From: Pseudonocardia endophytica
GTDB lineage: Bacteria > Actinomycetota > Actinomycetes > Mycobacteriales > Pseudonocardiaceae
NCBI RefSeq assembly: GCF_004339565.1
Contig: NZ_SMFZ01000002.1
Span: 1,674,001 to 1,738,000, forward strand
Direction of reading: 5' to 3'
DNA: 64,000 nucleotides
Notes under the pieces: generated by a model
What the model was told of the DNA's origin: nothing
What the model saw: the letters and a program-made list of their open reading frames with translations, nothing else
Databases searched by the model: none
Position numbers and translations under genes: made by a program
In this document: piece by piece, positions 8,405 to 16,243 of the stretch
How the letters are laid out: each line of letters starts with the position of its first letter
How positions within the stretch are numbered: the first letter of the stretch is position 1

Positions 8405-9318
8405 AGCCTGTTTGATAAGTTGCGGAGCCAGGTGTTGATGGTGGCGATGTGGACCGTGGCTTCGTAGCGGACGGCGAGTTTGTCGTAGCGGCTGGCGACG
8501 GCGCGGTGTTGTTTGAGCTGGTTGATGCCGCACTCGACGGCGTGGCGCTGCTTGTAGGTCTCGGCGCAGAACATCGGTGGACGGCCTCCTCGGCTGCCGC
8601 GGCGCTGGCGGTGCCCGATCTGGTCGGCGGGTTCGGGGATGGTGGCGGCGATCCCGCGTCGTCGTAGGTAGGCCCGGTTGGCCCGGGAGCTGTAGGCCTT
8701 GTCGGCCAGCACCCGATCCGGGCGCACCCGCGGACGGCCGGGCCCGAAGCGGGCGACCCGGACCCGGTCGAGCACCGGGCCGAACTGCGGGCTGTCCCCG
8801 GCCTGACCAGCCGTCACGATCAGCGAGAGTGCTTTGCGGCCTTGTTCACAGGCGAGATGGATCTTCGTGGACAGGCCGCCACGGGAGCGTCCGAGTCCAT
8901 GATCGTCGGGTTCGGGGGCGCCGTGTCCGCCGGGCGGCTCCCGCTGGAGCTCGGGTTGTCGGCGGGCGCCGGCAGCGTGCTGGTGGGCTCGCGCGATCGT
9001 GGAGTCGACCGACAGGTCCCAGGTGATCAGCCCGAGACCGTCGGCGAGCCGCTGCAGCGCCGCCCACACCCCGGCCCAGGTCTGGTCGCGCTGCCAGCGA
9101 CGGAACAGCCCGTACACCGACTGCCAGGAGCCGTAGCGTTCAGGCACGTCGCGCCATGGGGCGCCGGTGCGGATCCGCCAGCAGATCCCGTCGATCAGCT
9201 GGCGGCGGGTCCAGATCGGGGGTCGCCCGAGCGCGCTCACCGGCGGCAACAACGGCTCCAGCAGCCGCCACTGCGCGTCGGTGAGGTCCTTGCGTCCGCC
9301 CGCGGGTACGGTCCCCAC
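8401..9318 (-). CDS. IS5-family transposase
   Basis: The 305-aa product has the order expected of IS5 transposases: an N-terminal DUF4096-like domain (LTDAQWRLLEPLLPP, WRIRTGAPWRDVPERYG), then the DDE core with DLSVDSTIARAHQHAAGAR, a GLSTKIHLACEQGRKALS block, VLADKAYSSRANRAYL (second Asp), and HAVECGINQLKQHRAVASRYDKL containing the catalytic Glu and the R/K signature. The frame is intact in one ORF without a programmed frameshift. The start is GTG with a GGAG ribosome site. The TAG stop is completed by the CTAG target sequence outside the element. Confidence 0.88.
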   Translation of the reverse strand: MGTVPAGGRKDLTDAQWRLLEPLLPPVSALGRPPIWTRRQLIDGICWRIRTGAPWRDVPERYGSWQSVYGLFRRWQRDQTWAGVWAALQRLADGLGLITWDLSVDSTIARAHQHAAGARRQPELQREPPGGHGAPEPDDHGLGRSRGGLSTKIHLACEQGRKALSLIVTAGQAGDSPQFGPVLDRVRVARFGPGRPRVRPDRVLADKAYSSRANRAYLRRRGIAATIPEPADQIGHRQRRGSRGGRPPMFCAETYKQRHAVECGINQLKQHRAVASRYDKLAVRYEATVHIATINTWLRNLSNRL

Positions 9319-9436
9319 GAGGTCTCCGGGTGGATGGTCTTCTTGGTCGTTGATCCATCTACCGGAGACCTCACCTGTCTCAGGTCACCGACACGCGACT
9401 CCGAAACCAAAGATCGACTTCATAAACACGCTCTAG
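8401..9436 (-). mobile_element. IS5-family insertion sequence with CTAG target duplication
   Basis: The element proper runs from 8405 to 9432 and is flanked by a CTAG repeat at 8401-8404 and 9433-9436. Its ends are imperfect inverted repeats: AGCCTGTTTGATAAG at the left and, on the opposite strand at the right, AGCGTGTTTATGAAG. It contains one full-length transposase gene on the minus strand. The insertion is into the terminal TCTAGA of the IS481 element on its left, so it arrived after that element. Confidence 0.78.
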
Positions 9437-9759
9437 CCGCGACGCCCTGCTGCCTTGCTGCTCATGGGCTCGTCGTGCCTCATCGGTAGACACGAGGAGA
9501 GCCTGTCTCCTGTACCGCCTGTAGCGGTTGGAGGCGATAGCGGCGCGTGCGACGACTGTCGGAGTACCGAGTCGGTCCGGGGTTCAGCGATGGTGACCCG
9601 CCCCGCGGTCCAGGTGATCACATCCGACGGACATGGCGACGCTCGCCGACGACCTGGGGTGACGTCTTACGAGTCCGCCGACCCCACAGGGCTGACCGTG
9701 ACGGACTGAGTTGGAGAGTATGCCCGCGAGCCTCGTTGCAGGTCAGCTGCTTCCGTCAA
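9437..9759. other. No gene seen; upstream region of the SDR gene
   Basis: Open frames here are short and lack family features. The stretch runs from the right end of the IS5 element to the tandem operator at 9760-9797 and the ribosome site of the SDR at 9834. It probably holds distal promoter sequence, but I cannot mark -35/-10 boxes reliably. Confidence 0.35.
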
Positions 9760-9797
9760 TTTACACGAGCGTAGACGATTTACGCTGACGTTGATAG
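9760..9797 (+). promoter_or_regulatory. Tandem 19-bp operator-like motif upstream of the SDR
   Basis: Two adjacent 19-base copies are present: TTTACACGAGCGTAGACGA (9760-9778) and TTTACGCTGACGTTGATAG (9779-9797). The same arrangement occurs at 15621-15659, and a further copy on the other strand at 15534-15553. The common form is about TTTACrcnnrCGTwGAyaG, with an inner TAC-n6-GTA dyad. The position 37-74 bases before the start codon fits an operator overlapping the promoter. The TetR-type protein at 12585 is a candidate binder, by inference only. Confidence 0.55.
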
Positions 9798-9833
9798 CGT
9801 CCCTCTTGTGGTCGAGATCTGAGGAGCAGACCT

Positions 9834-10667
9834 GTGGCTGGAGTACTGGAAGGCAAAGTCGCGCTGGTGACGGGAGCCGCGCGGGGTCAGGGACGCAGTC
9901 ATGCCGTACGCCTGGCCGAGGAGGGTGCGGACGTGATCGCGGTCGACATCTGCGCGCAGATCGACTCGGTCGAGATCCCCATGTCGACGAAGGACGACCT
10001 CGACGAGACCGTGCGCCTGGTCGAAGCTCTGGATCGCCGGGTCGTCGCGTCCGTCGCCGACGTCCGGGACGGGCTGGCGCTGCGGGAGGCCGTCAATGCG
10101 GGAGTGGCCGAGCTCGGACGGCTCGACATCGTCTGCGCCAACGCGGGGGTGTACGCGCTGACGCTCGATGAGCCGACCGATCCGTCTGAGCGACGACGGT
10201 TCTGGCAGGACACGATCGACGTCAATCTCACCGGTGTGTGGAACACGGTCGACGCCGCCGCGCCGATCATGATCGGGGCCGGCAACGGTGGTGCGATCGT
10301 GCTGACCGCCTCGACCGCCGCCTCGAAGTCGGCCGCGAACCAGAGCCTGGCGATGAACGCCTACACGGCTGCAAAGCACGGCGTCGTGGGTCTGATGCGC
10401 AACTTCGCCGTGGACCTTGCACCGCACATGATCCGGGTCAACACCGTCCATCCGACGGGTGTGCACACGCCGATGGTCGAGAACGACGTGGTCGAGAAGT
10501 ACATGGGCGTCAACGAGGGCTTCGCGAAGCTCGTCCTCAACGCGCTGCCCGTCCCGGCCGTGGACCCGGTGGACATCAGCAACGCCATCGTCTTCCTGGC
10601 CTCTGACGCCGGCCGTTTCGTCACCGGTGTGCAGCTCCCGGTCGATGCCGGTTTCCTGGTGAAGTGA
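9834..10667 (+). CDS. Mycofactocin-type SDR family dehydrogenase
   Basis: The 277-aa protein has the Rossmann TGAARGQGRSHAVRLAEEGAD motif with IAVDIC-AQID after strand two, the hallmark of the mycofactocin-coupled SDR subfamily. It has the DVRD adenine-binding motif, CANAGVYAL, and a catalytic Ser with YTAAKHG (Tyr/Lys). Members keep NAD tightly bound and pass electrons to mycofactocin, oxidising alcohols or carveol-like substrates. No mycofactocin biosynthesis gene is in this window. GTG 9834 has GAGGAG 7-12 bases upstream. A strong terminator follows. The upstream tandem operator is shared with the monooxygenase operon, linking it to the same pathway. Confidence 0.85.
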   Translation: MAGVLEGKVALVTGAARGQGRSHAVRLAEEGADVIAVDICAQIDSVEIPMSTKDDLDETVRLVEALDRRVVASVADVRDGLALREAVNAGVAELGRLDIVCANAGVYALTLDEPTDPSERRRFWQDTIDVNLTGVWNTVDAAAPIMIGAGNGGAIVLTASTAASKSAANQSLAMNAYTAAKHGVVGLMRNFAVDLAPHMIRVNTVHPTGVHTPMVENDVVEKYMGVNEGFAKLVLNALPVPAVDPVDISNAIVFLASDAGRFVTGVQLPVDAGFLVK

Positions 10668-10690
10668 CCGTCGCGCGCGAACCACGCTTC

Positions 10691-10735
10691 CGAGGCGCCG
10701 CCCCGACGAGCCCGGCTCGTCGGGACGGCGCCTCG
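10691..10735 (+). terminator. Strong hairpin terminator between convergent genes
   Basis: CGAGGCGCCG...CGGCGCCTCG with an inner CCCGACGAG/CTCGTCGGG forms a nearly perfect stem of about 20 base pairs around a CCCGG loop, 24 bases after the SDR stop. It lies between this gene and the oppositely oriented ligase, so it may serve both. Confidence 0.8.
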
Positions 10736-10767
10736 TTGTGAACCGCCCGGCTGTCAGTGCGGGCGGG

Positions 10768-12453
10768 TCATCCCTGGGGCCGTGCGGCTCCGCCGGCATT
10801 GGTGAGCTGCTGTGGTCCTGTCGTCCCCAGGCGCTCCCTGAGACCGTTCTTGTTGATCTTCGTGGCGGAGCGTGGCCATTCGTCGGCCGCCAGGAAGTGG
10901 ATCTCGTGAGGCACTTTGTAGCGAGCGATCCGACCCGCGCAGAAGTCCAGGATCTCGGCCTCGGTGACGGTGTGCCCGGTCTTGATCTCGACGAAGGCCA
11001 CCGGCACCTCGTCGAGGCGAGGGTCCGGTCTGCCGACGACCTCGACCCACTCGATGGCCGGGTGGCGAGCGATGAACGCCTCGATCTCGACTGCCGCGAC
11101 GTTCTCGCCGCCGACCTTGAGCATGTCCTTGAGGCGGCCGTGGAAGGCGACCTGTCCTTCCGGGGTGAAGCTGTACAGGTCGCCGGTGTGGAGCCAGCGA
11201 TCCGCATCGATCGACTCGGCCGTCTTCTCCGGGGACCGGTAGTAGCCCTCCATCACCGAGTACCCGCGCACCAGGATCTCGCCGATCACGCCAGCACCGA
11301 CGTCGTCGCCGGTCTCGACGTCGATGATGCGGATCTCCATCCCGGGACAGGCCTTGCCCTGCGCTCTCGCGCGAAGCTCCACATCGTCGTCGGGATCGCT
11401 GATCGCGTAGATACCGGCGGCCTCGGTCATCCCGCAGGCGGCGACCAGCTCACATCCCGGCAGCAGCGCCTGCACCCGCTCGAGCAGCACTCCCGGACCG
11501 ATCAGGAAGATCGAACGTAGCGCCGCCAGGGCCTCGGAGTCGAAGTCGGGGTGATCCAGCAGCGGCTGGAGCAGCGCCGGAAACCACGGAAACGCAACGG
11601 TCGCCTTTTCGCCGGCCAGCAGGGCCAGGGCTCGGGACGGCTCGAAGTGGACGTCGGTGACGAACGTGCCCGCCGAACCGATGACGCCGAGGAACGGGGC
11701 GAGCGTTCCGATGTGGAACAACGGGCCCGGGGACCACGTCACGTCGTGCTCGCCGGTGCCGAGCCGGTACCGGGCCCGCTCGACGGGTCCGCGGGTCATC
11801 GCCTCGTGTGAGAGCACGCAGCCCTTGGGGTTCGCCGTCGTGCCCGAGGTGTACATGATGGCTGCGGTGTCCCGGACGCGGACCCGGGCGCGCAACCGGT
11901 CGATCTCCGCGGGGTCGACGGTCTCGACGAGTTCGTCGAACCGCGAGCGGGGGAGGAACCCGTCGCTGTGCTCGCCGGCGATCAGGACCGCGGTGCGCAG
12001 GCGCGGCGCCTCGTCGAGGGTGAGGCGGGTCGGGTCGTCGGCGCCGGCGAGTGAGGGCAGGCCCGCGCGCAGCGCGCCGGCCAGGTCGCTGTACTGGCCC
12101 TCGCTCGCGGTGGTCAGCAACGCGACCGCGTCGCCGTTGGCGATCACATGGCCGAGTTCGTCGGCTCGGTGTCTGGCGTTGAGCGGCACCACGACCGCGC
12201 CGAGCAGGCTGATGCCGAAGAACGCCTCGACGTACTCCACGCCGTTCGGCGCGAGCAGGGCGACGTGGTCGCCGGGGCGAACTCCGAGTGCGAGCAGACC
12301 GCGGGCGACGTTGCGAGCACCCTCGAACACCGCGGCGTAGGTCGCGCGCAGGCCGGGGAACACCAGCATGTCGCGGTCGGGGTGCAGGTCGGCGGACCGG
12401 GCGAGCAGGTCGCCGACGGTCGACACCTCCGTCCAGCGGGCCGTACCGGTCAC
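10768..12453 (-). CDS. Acyl-CoA synthetase (AMP-forming), FadD-like
   Basis: This is a full adenylate-forming ligase of about 560 residues. The AMP-binding P-loop is YTSGTTANPKGCVLSH; other core motifs are GMTEAAG, TGDLYSF and GRLKDMLKVGGENVAAVEIE. The C-terminal lysine motif is PRSATKINKNGL, with the catalytic Lys in TKIN. It activates a carboxylic acid to its CoA thioester. I set the start at GTG 12453 (MTGTARW...) because AGGAGG lies 7 bases upstream; the longer frame from 12474 has none. It is divergent from the TetR gene at 12585, with a TTCCGGAA repeat between them. Confidence 0.85.
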   Translation of the reverse strand: MTGTARWTEVSTVGDLLARSADLHPDRDMLVFPGLRATYAAVFEGARNVARGLLALGVRPGDHVALLAPNGVEYVEAFFGISLLGAVVVPLNARHRADELGHVIANGDAVALLTTASEGQYSDLAGALRAGLPSLAGADDPTRLTLDEAPRLRTAVLIAGEHSDGFLPRSRFDELVETVDPAEIDRLRARVRVRDTAAIMYTSGTTANPKGCVLSHEAMTRGPVERARYRLGTGEHDVTWSPGPLFHIGTLAPFLGVIGSAGTFVTDVHFEPSRALALLAGEKATVAFPWFPALLQPLLDHPDFDSEALAALRSIFLIGPGVLLERVQALLPGCELVAACGMTEAAGIYAISDPDDDVELRARAQGKACPGMEIRIIDVETGDDVGAGVIGEILVRGYSVMEGYYRSPEKTAESIDADRWLHTGDLYSFTPEGQVAFHGRLKDMLKVGGENVAAVEIEAFIARHPAIEWVEVVGRPDPRLDEVPVAFVEIKTGHTVTEAEILDFCAGRIARYKVPHEIHFLAADEWPRSATKINKNGLRERLGTTGPQQLTNAGGAARPQG

Positions 12454-12520
12454 GGGATCCTCCTGGCATCGCACAGCGGTGTGGGTGTCGGTCTGATTCC
12501 GGCGGACTCGCCGCCTATTG

Positions 12521-12537
12521 TTCCGGAATTTCCGGAA
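12521..12537. promoter_or_regulatory. TTCCGGAA double palindrome in the ligase/TetR divergent promoter
   Basis: The 17-base sequence TTCCGGAATTTCCGGAA consists of two copies of the palindrome TTCCGGAA and is itself nearly symmetric. It lies 48 bases before the TetR start and 68 bases before the ligase start. Such a position suits autoregulation by the TetR protein, though the motif differs from the tandem TTTAC operator elsewhere in the cluster. Confidence 0.5.
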
Positions 12538-12584
12538 GCGAGGGAGTGTCTTTCTGGCCCGGTCACGGTGGTAACATCGAATCC

Positions 12585-13277
12585 ATGGCCTCCCCTGCTC
12601 GACGCCCTCCGCACGCTTCCGGAAGTGGGCTGTCGCAACGCAGGCGCAGTGCTCAGGTCGAGGGCAGCGCGGTCTATCTCGCCAAGCGTAACGAGCTCCT
12701 GCAGATCGCCGGTGACGTCTTCAAGGAGAAAGGTTTCGAGGCGGCGACCCTCAACGACATAGCGAGCCGCTTCGGGACCGATCGTGCCGCTATCTACTAC
12801 TATTTCGCGGGCAAGGAGGAACTGTTCCAGGAGGTCTTCCAGGCCACCGCCAAGCGGGTCCTCGACGACAACCTCACCGAAGCGGCCGGCATCGCGGCGC
12901 TCGAGGCGACCGCACAGGAGAAGCTGCGCAGGCTGATCGAACTCCTGATCACCTCGTACGAGGCGAACTACCCTTATGTCTATGTCTACATCCAGGAGGA
13001 CATGGCGAAGGTTACGTTCCAGTCCACGCCGTCGGCCAAGGAAATGGTCCGCAAGACCCGAAAGCTCGACCGCATCGTCATCGGCGTCATCGAGTCGGGT
13101 ATCAAGAACGGCGAGCTCCGCGACGATCTGTCCGTTCCACTCGTCCTGAACGCGTTGTTCGGAATGGTCAACTGGACGCACCGCTGGTTCAAGCCCGGCG
13201 AGGGGAAGTACACTGCCCAGGAAACGATCGACACGTTCTCTGCGATCTTCTTCGACGGGCTGCGGAAACCGTCCTGA
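12585..13277 (+). CDS. TetR/AcrR-family transcriptional regulator (KstR2-like)
   Basis: From ATG 12585 the product is 230 aa. A basic leader (about 1-30) precedes the TetR DNA-binding domain: RNELLQIAGDVFKEKGFEA, TLNDIASRFGTDRAAIYYYF and KEELFQEVF (residues 35-85). The ligand domain includes YIQEDMAKVTFQS, FGMVNWTHRWFKPGEGKYTAQ and a FDGL end, like KstR2-type repressors that sense acyl-CoA intermediates of ring catabolism. It is divergent from the CoA ligase. Likely targets are the local CoA ligase/hydratase genes. Which of the two operator types here it binds is not clear. Confidence 0.82.
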   Translation: MASPARRPPHASGSGLSQRRRSAQVEGSAVYLAKRNELLQIAGDVFKEKGFEAATLNDIASRFGTDRAAIYYYFAGKEELFQEVFQATAKRVLDDNLTEAAGIAALEATAQEKLRRLIELLITSYEANYPYVYVYIQEDMAKVTFQSTPSAKEMVRKTRKLDRIVIGVIESGIKNGELRDDLSVPLVLNALFGMVNWTHRWFKPGEGKYTAQETIDTFSAIFFDGLRKPS

Positions 13278-13320
13278 GTGGCGGCGGCAGTTGTTCCGGA
13301 CCATGACCACGATCCGGTCG

Positions 13321-14094
13321 TCAGTGTCCGGTCCAGACCGGCTTGCGCTTCTCGGCGAACGCGGCCAGGCCCTCCTGCTGGTCCTTCGTGCCGGCGTAGG
13401 CCTCGATCGGCTCGTACCGGGTCGTCAGGGCGTCCTCGAGGCGCATGCCGAGGCCGGTCAGCGTCGCGTGCTTGGCCGCCTGCACCGCGCGAGGCGCGCA
13501 GGCGATCACCTTGCCTGCCCACCGCTCCGCGGCTGCGGCGAGGTCGTCGGGGGCGACGACCTCGTTCACCAGGCCGAACTGCTCGGCCTTGGCGGCGGGC
13601 AGGCGGTCACCCGTGAGGATCATGCCCATGGCGATGTGGTGCGGCAGGCGGCGGACCGCGCGGTGCAGGATGCCGGCCTCGCCGATGATCCCGGCCTTCA
13701 CCTCGGGGATGAAGAACTGCGCGTCGTCCGCGGCGACGATCATGTCCGCGCACATCGCGAGCTCGAAGCCGCCTCCGATGACGTAGCCGTGCACGGCCGC
13801 GATCAGGGGGGTGCGCAGGTGATACTGCGGGCCGCCGACTCCGGTGAGGCCGCCGCCGAGGGCCATCCGCCCGTCGCGGTCGGTTCCGCCGGAGACGTCC
13901 GCTCCGGAGCAGAAGGCCTTTCCCGGGGTGGCCGAGAGGACCGCGACCCAGATGTCGGGGTCGTCGTCGATCTCGATCCATGCTGCCGCCAGCGCGTCGT
14001 CCATGGCGGGCGAGATCGCGTTGAGCGCCTTCGGGTTGTTCAGCGTGACGCGGGCGATGTGCCCGTCCTTGACGAACTCGATGCCGGAGCTCAC
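13321..14094 (-). CDS. Enoyl-CoA hydratase/isomerase family protein
   Basis: The GTG start at 14094 overlaps the stop of the upstream gene (GTGA) and gives 257 aa. Crotonase-fold features are the NNPKALNAIS N-terminal strand-turn, the oxyanion-hole segment FCSGADVSG, the HGYVIGGGFELAMCADMIVA core with the second backbone-amide donor, and the FIPEVKAGIIGEAGILHRAVRRLP helix region. The usual second glutamate region reads GIIGEAGIL, so acid-base residues should be checked before calling it a hydratase; isomerase or C-C hydrolase activity is possible. It is the last gene of a three-gene minus-strand operon with another crotonase and a SnoaL-like protein. Confidence 0.82.
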   Translation of the reverse strand: MSSGIEFVKDGHIARVTLNNPKALNAISPAMDDALAAAWIEIDDDPDIWVAVLSATPGKAFCSGADVSGGTDRDGRMALGGGLTGVGGPQYHLRTPLIAAVHGYVIGGGFELAMCADMIVAADDAQFFIPEVKAGIIGEAGILHRAVRRLPHHIAMGMILTGDRLPAAKAEQFGLVNEVVAPDDLAAAAERWAGKVIACAPRAVQAAKHATLTGLGMRLEDALTTRYEPIEAYAGTKDQQEGLAAFAEKRKPVWTGH

Positions 14095-14933
14095 TGCTGG
14101 GTCCTTCCTGGTGGCTTCCTGAACTCGGAGATCGCGGATTTGAGACCGACCTCGCCGATCCACTCGCGCAGTTGCTGCACTGACGGCGACAGGTGCAGCA
14201 GGGCGTCCATCTCGGGTACCGCCGCAGCGGCGGTGCGGACACCCATGGCGTCCATCGTGCGGTTCACCGACAGTTTCTTGATCCGCAGCACGTCGGCCGG
14301 GATCCGCGCCATGCGTGCCGCCATCTCCTCGACGGTGGAGACGACCTGGTCGGCGGGAACGGCATGGTTGGCCCAGCCCCACTCGACAGCCGTGGTGCCG
14401 TCGATCGTGTTGCCGGGGAGCAGCGCCAGTTCCTTGGCGCGCTTCGGTCCGACCAGCGGCGCCCAGAGCGGTGCGATGTAGCCGCCGCCGAGCGGGAGTG
14501 CCGGCTCACCGATCCGGGCATCGTCGGCGACGATCGTCAGGTCGGTGAACACGCACAGCTGGGTCGCTCCCGCGATGCAGTAGCCATGCACCGCCGCGAT
14601 CACCGGCTTGGGGTGGTCCCAGATCGCGAGATACCGGTTCACGTTGCGGGCCAGCCGCTCCCGGTCGGCGACGGGGTCGGCGGCCTTCGGGGTGCCGACC
14701 TGGTCGACGTCGTAGCCGGCGCAGAAGCCCTTGCCCTCTCCCCGGATCCCGATCACGGGTCCGCCGTCGTCGGCCAGCCGGGCGAGCGCGTCGGAGAACT
14801 CGTCGAGCATCGCGTTCGACAGGGCGTTGGCCTTGTCCGGGCGGTCGAGGACGATCCAGGAGATCGGCCCGCGGTGCTCGATCCGGAGGTAGGCGTAGTC
14901 GGGCTGCGCCGGGGGCTCGGCGACGGCGGTCAC
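14091..14933 (-). CDS. Enoyl-CoA hydratase/isomerase family protein
   Basis: The GTG start at 14933 overlaps the stop of the SnoaL-like gene. The 280-aa product shows LDRPDKANALSNAMLDEF, an oxyanion segment FCAGYDVDQVG, HGYCIAGATQLCVFTDLTIVADDARIG, and ALPLGGGYIAPLWAPLVGPKRAKEL where a typical hydratase has GLIPGAGGTQRLP. The unusual insert (GGGYIAPLW) marks it as a divergent crotonase rather than a standard beta-oxidation hydratase. It is cotranscribed with the second crotonase downstream, so the two probably act on successive CoA intermediates made by the ligase at 10768. Confidence 0.8.
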   Translation of the reverse strand: MTAVAEPPAQPDYAYLRIEHRGPISWIVLDRPDKANALSNAMLDEFSDALARLADDGGPVIGIRGEGKGFCAGYDVDQVGTPKAADPVADRERLARNVNRYLAIWDHPKPVIAAVHGYCIAGATQLCVFTDLTIVADDARIGEPALPLGGGYIAPLWAPLVGPKRAKELALLPGNTIDGTTAVEWGWANHAVPADQVVSTVEEMAARMARIPADVLRIKKLSVNRTMDAMGVRTAAAAVPEMDALLHLSPSVQQLREWIGEVGLKSAISEFRKPPGRTQQ

Positions 14934-15412
14934 GACTGGGCGCGTCCGATCGGGATCTGCTTCTTGACGTGGAAGTCCACGACGCCCGCGGCCCGCAGCT
15001 CGCGGCGGGCGAAGCGCCAGCCGTCCTCGGTTCGGACGAGTTCGTCGTGGTACTGGCCGAAGAAGTGGCCGTCCGGGCGGTCCTTCACGTAGCTGTGCCA
15101 CGCGTAGAGCGCCGATCGCACGGTCGCGGTCGCGAGATCCGGCCCGAAGTCGACCACGATGTTCGAGACGTGGTGGCTGGTGGCGGCGAAGAAGCTGCCG
15201 ATGCCCGACAGCGTCTCCCGGTAGGCCGCGCGGCCCTCCGCTCCGAAGTCCGGCCCATAGGCGACGTAGCAGTCCTCGGTGAACAGCGCCGCGATCTCGT
15301 CGGGGTGGTTCATGTCGAGGTGGAAGGCGTAGTCGAACAGCAGCCGGTGCACCTTCTCGGTCTCGACGAGTTCGGCGACGAGTGCATCGGTGGACTTCTG
15401 GGTCGTCGTCAC
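14930..15412 (-). CDS. SnoaL-like (NTF2-fold) protein
   Basis: From GTG 15412 the 160-aa product has the SnoaL-4/ring-hydroxylating-beta-like NTF2 pattern: VETEKVHRLLFDYAFHLDMNHPDEIAALFTEDC, HHVSNIVVDF, ALYAWHSYVKDRPDG, FFGQYHDELVRTEDGWRFARREL. Proteins of this fold act as isomerases, hydratases or cyclases on small ring compounds and are common in terpene and steroid clusters. It opens the minus-strand operon (SnoaL, two crotonases) that is divergent from the flavin-monooxygenase operon. Operator copies lie in the shared promoter region. Confidence 0.75.
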   Translation of the reverse strand: MTTTQKSTDALVAELVETEKVHRLLFDYAFHLDMNHPDEIAALFTEDCYVAYGPDFGAEGRAAYRETLSGIGSFFAATSHHVSNIVVDFGPDLATATVRSALYAWHSYVKDRPDGHFFGQYHDELVRTEDGWRFARRELRAAGVVDFHVKKQIPIGRAQS

Positions 15413-15533
15413 AGGCGGTTCCCTCCGCGGTCGTGGCGGGAGGGGTGCCGACGCTGGCCGACCCGAGCCGGCCCGATCCGGACAGGTCCGATCGCCGTGG
15501 CCGCCGCCTCCCTGGGAGCAGACGACGCCGACA

Positions 15534-15553
15534 GTATCTACGTTCGTGTAAAC
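15534..15553 (-). promoter_or_regulatory. Operator-like motif copy facing the minus-strand operon
   Basis: On the minus strand this reads GTTTACACGAACGTAGATAC, matching TTTACACGAGCGTAGACGA at 9760 and TTTACGTCTGTGTAGATAG at 15641. Directly before it, on that strand, is ACCGTTGACCG, a partial second copy, which preserves the tandem arrangement seen at the other two places. It lies 122-141 bases before the SnoaL start. Confidence 0.55.
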
Positions 15554-15620
15554 GGTCAACGGTCGTCGGTGGGTCGGCTACGCGGATCGTTGTCGCAGCT
15601 AACAGTCGTTGCCGACTCTG

Positions 15621-15659
15621 GTTTACGTCGACGTTGACAGTTTACGTCTGTGTAGATAG
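15621..15659 (+). promoter_or_regulatory. Tandem operator-like motif upstream of the flavin reductase operon
   Basis: GTTTACGTCGACGTTGACAG (15621-15640) is followed directly by TTTACGTCTGTGTAGATAG (15641-15659). Spacing and sequence match the tandem at 9760-9797. A TTGACA at 15634-15639 lies inside the first copy and could be part of a -35 region, so binding here would block the promoter. It lies 84-122 bases before the ATG at 15743. Confidence 0.58.
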
Positions 15660-15742
15660 CTTCTGGTTCGTCGCCGCGGGCCCGGTTCTGGACCGTGCGC
15701 GGCGCGCCTTCGGACGCCACGGCACGACCTCGAAGGAGAGGC

Positions 15743-16243
15743 ATGACCGAGCTCGACGCGATGACCGGGGATCCGGTCCAGCTACGACGCGCCTACGGGT
15801 GCTTCCCCAGCGGGGTGACCGCGATCTGTGCACTCGACGCCACCGGCACGCCGGTGGGTATCGCGGCGAGCTCCTTCACGTCGGTGTCGGTGGAGCCGGC
15901 GCTGGTCTCGGTGTGCGTGCAGAGCTCCTCGACGACCTGGCCGCGCCTCCGCCGCCTGCCGCGGCTCGGGGTGAGTGTGCTCGCCGAGGAGCAGAACGCC
16001 GCCGCGCAGCGGCTGGCGATGAAGCAGGGCGACCGGTTCGCCGAGCTCGACTGGTTCGGCACCGACGACGGCGGGATCCTGGTGCGGGGCGCCGTCGCCT
16101 GGCTGGACTGCTCGATCCACGCCGAGGTCACCGCCGGCGACCACGAGATCGTGCTGCTGTCGATCCACGCCCTTCGCGCCGACCCTGACCGAGCCCCGCT
16201 GGTCTTCCACGGCAGCCGCTTCCGGCAGCTGGCGGCCGTGTGA
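15743..16243 (+). CDS. Flavin reductase (FMN/FAD:NAD(P)H), HpaC-like
   Basis: ATG 15743 follows AAGGAGAG. The 166-aa product has the flavin-reductase split barrel: RRAYGCFPSGVTAICALD, a VGIAASSFTSVSVEPALVSVCVQ strand-turn for flavin binding, LPRLGVSVLAEEQNAAAQRLA, and RGAVAWLDCSIHAEVTAGDHEIVLLSI. It supplies reduced flavin to partner monooxygenases. Here the likely partners are the luciferase-like enzymes at 17431 and 19123 in the same operon. Its stop overlaps the start of the RibBA-like gene, so reduced-flavin supply and flavin synthesis are translationally coupled. Confidence 0.85.
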   Translation: MTELDAMTGDPVQLRRAYGCFPSGVTAICALDATGTPVGIAASSFTSVSVEPALVSVCVQSSSTTWPRLRRLPRLGVSVLAEEQNAAAQRLAMKQGDRFAELDWFGTDDGGILVRGAVAWLDCSIHAEVTAGDHEIVLLSIHALRADPDRAPLVFHGSRFRQLAAV

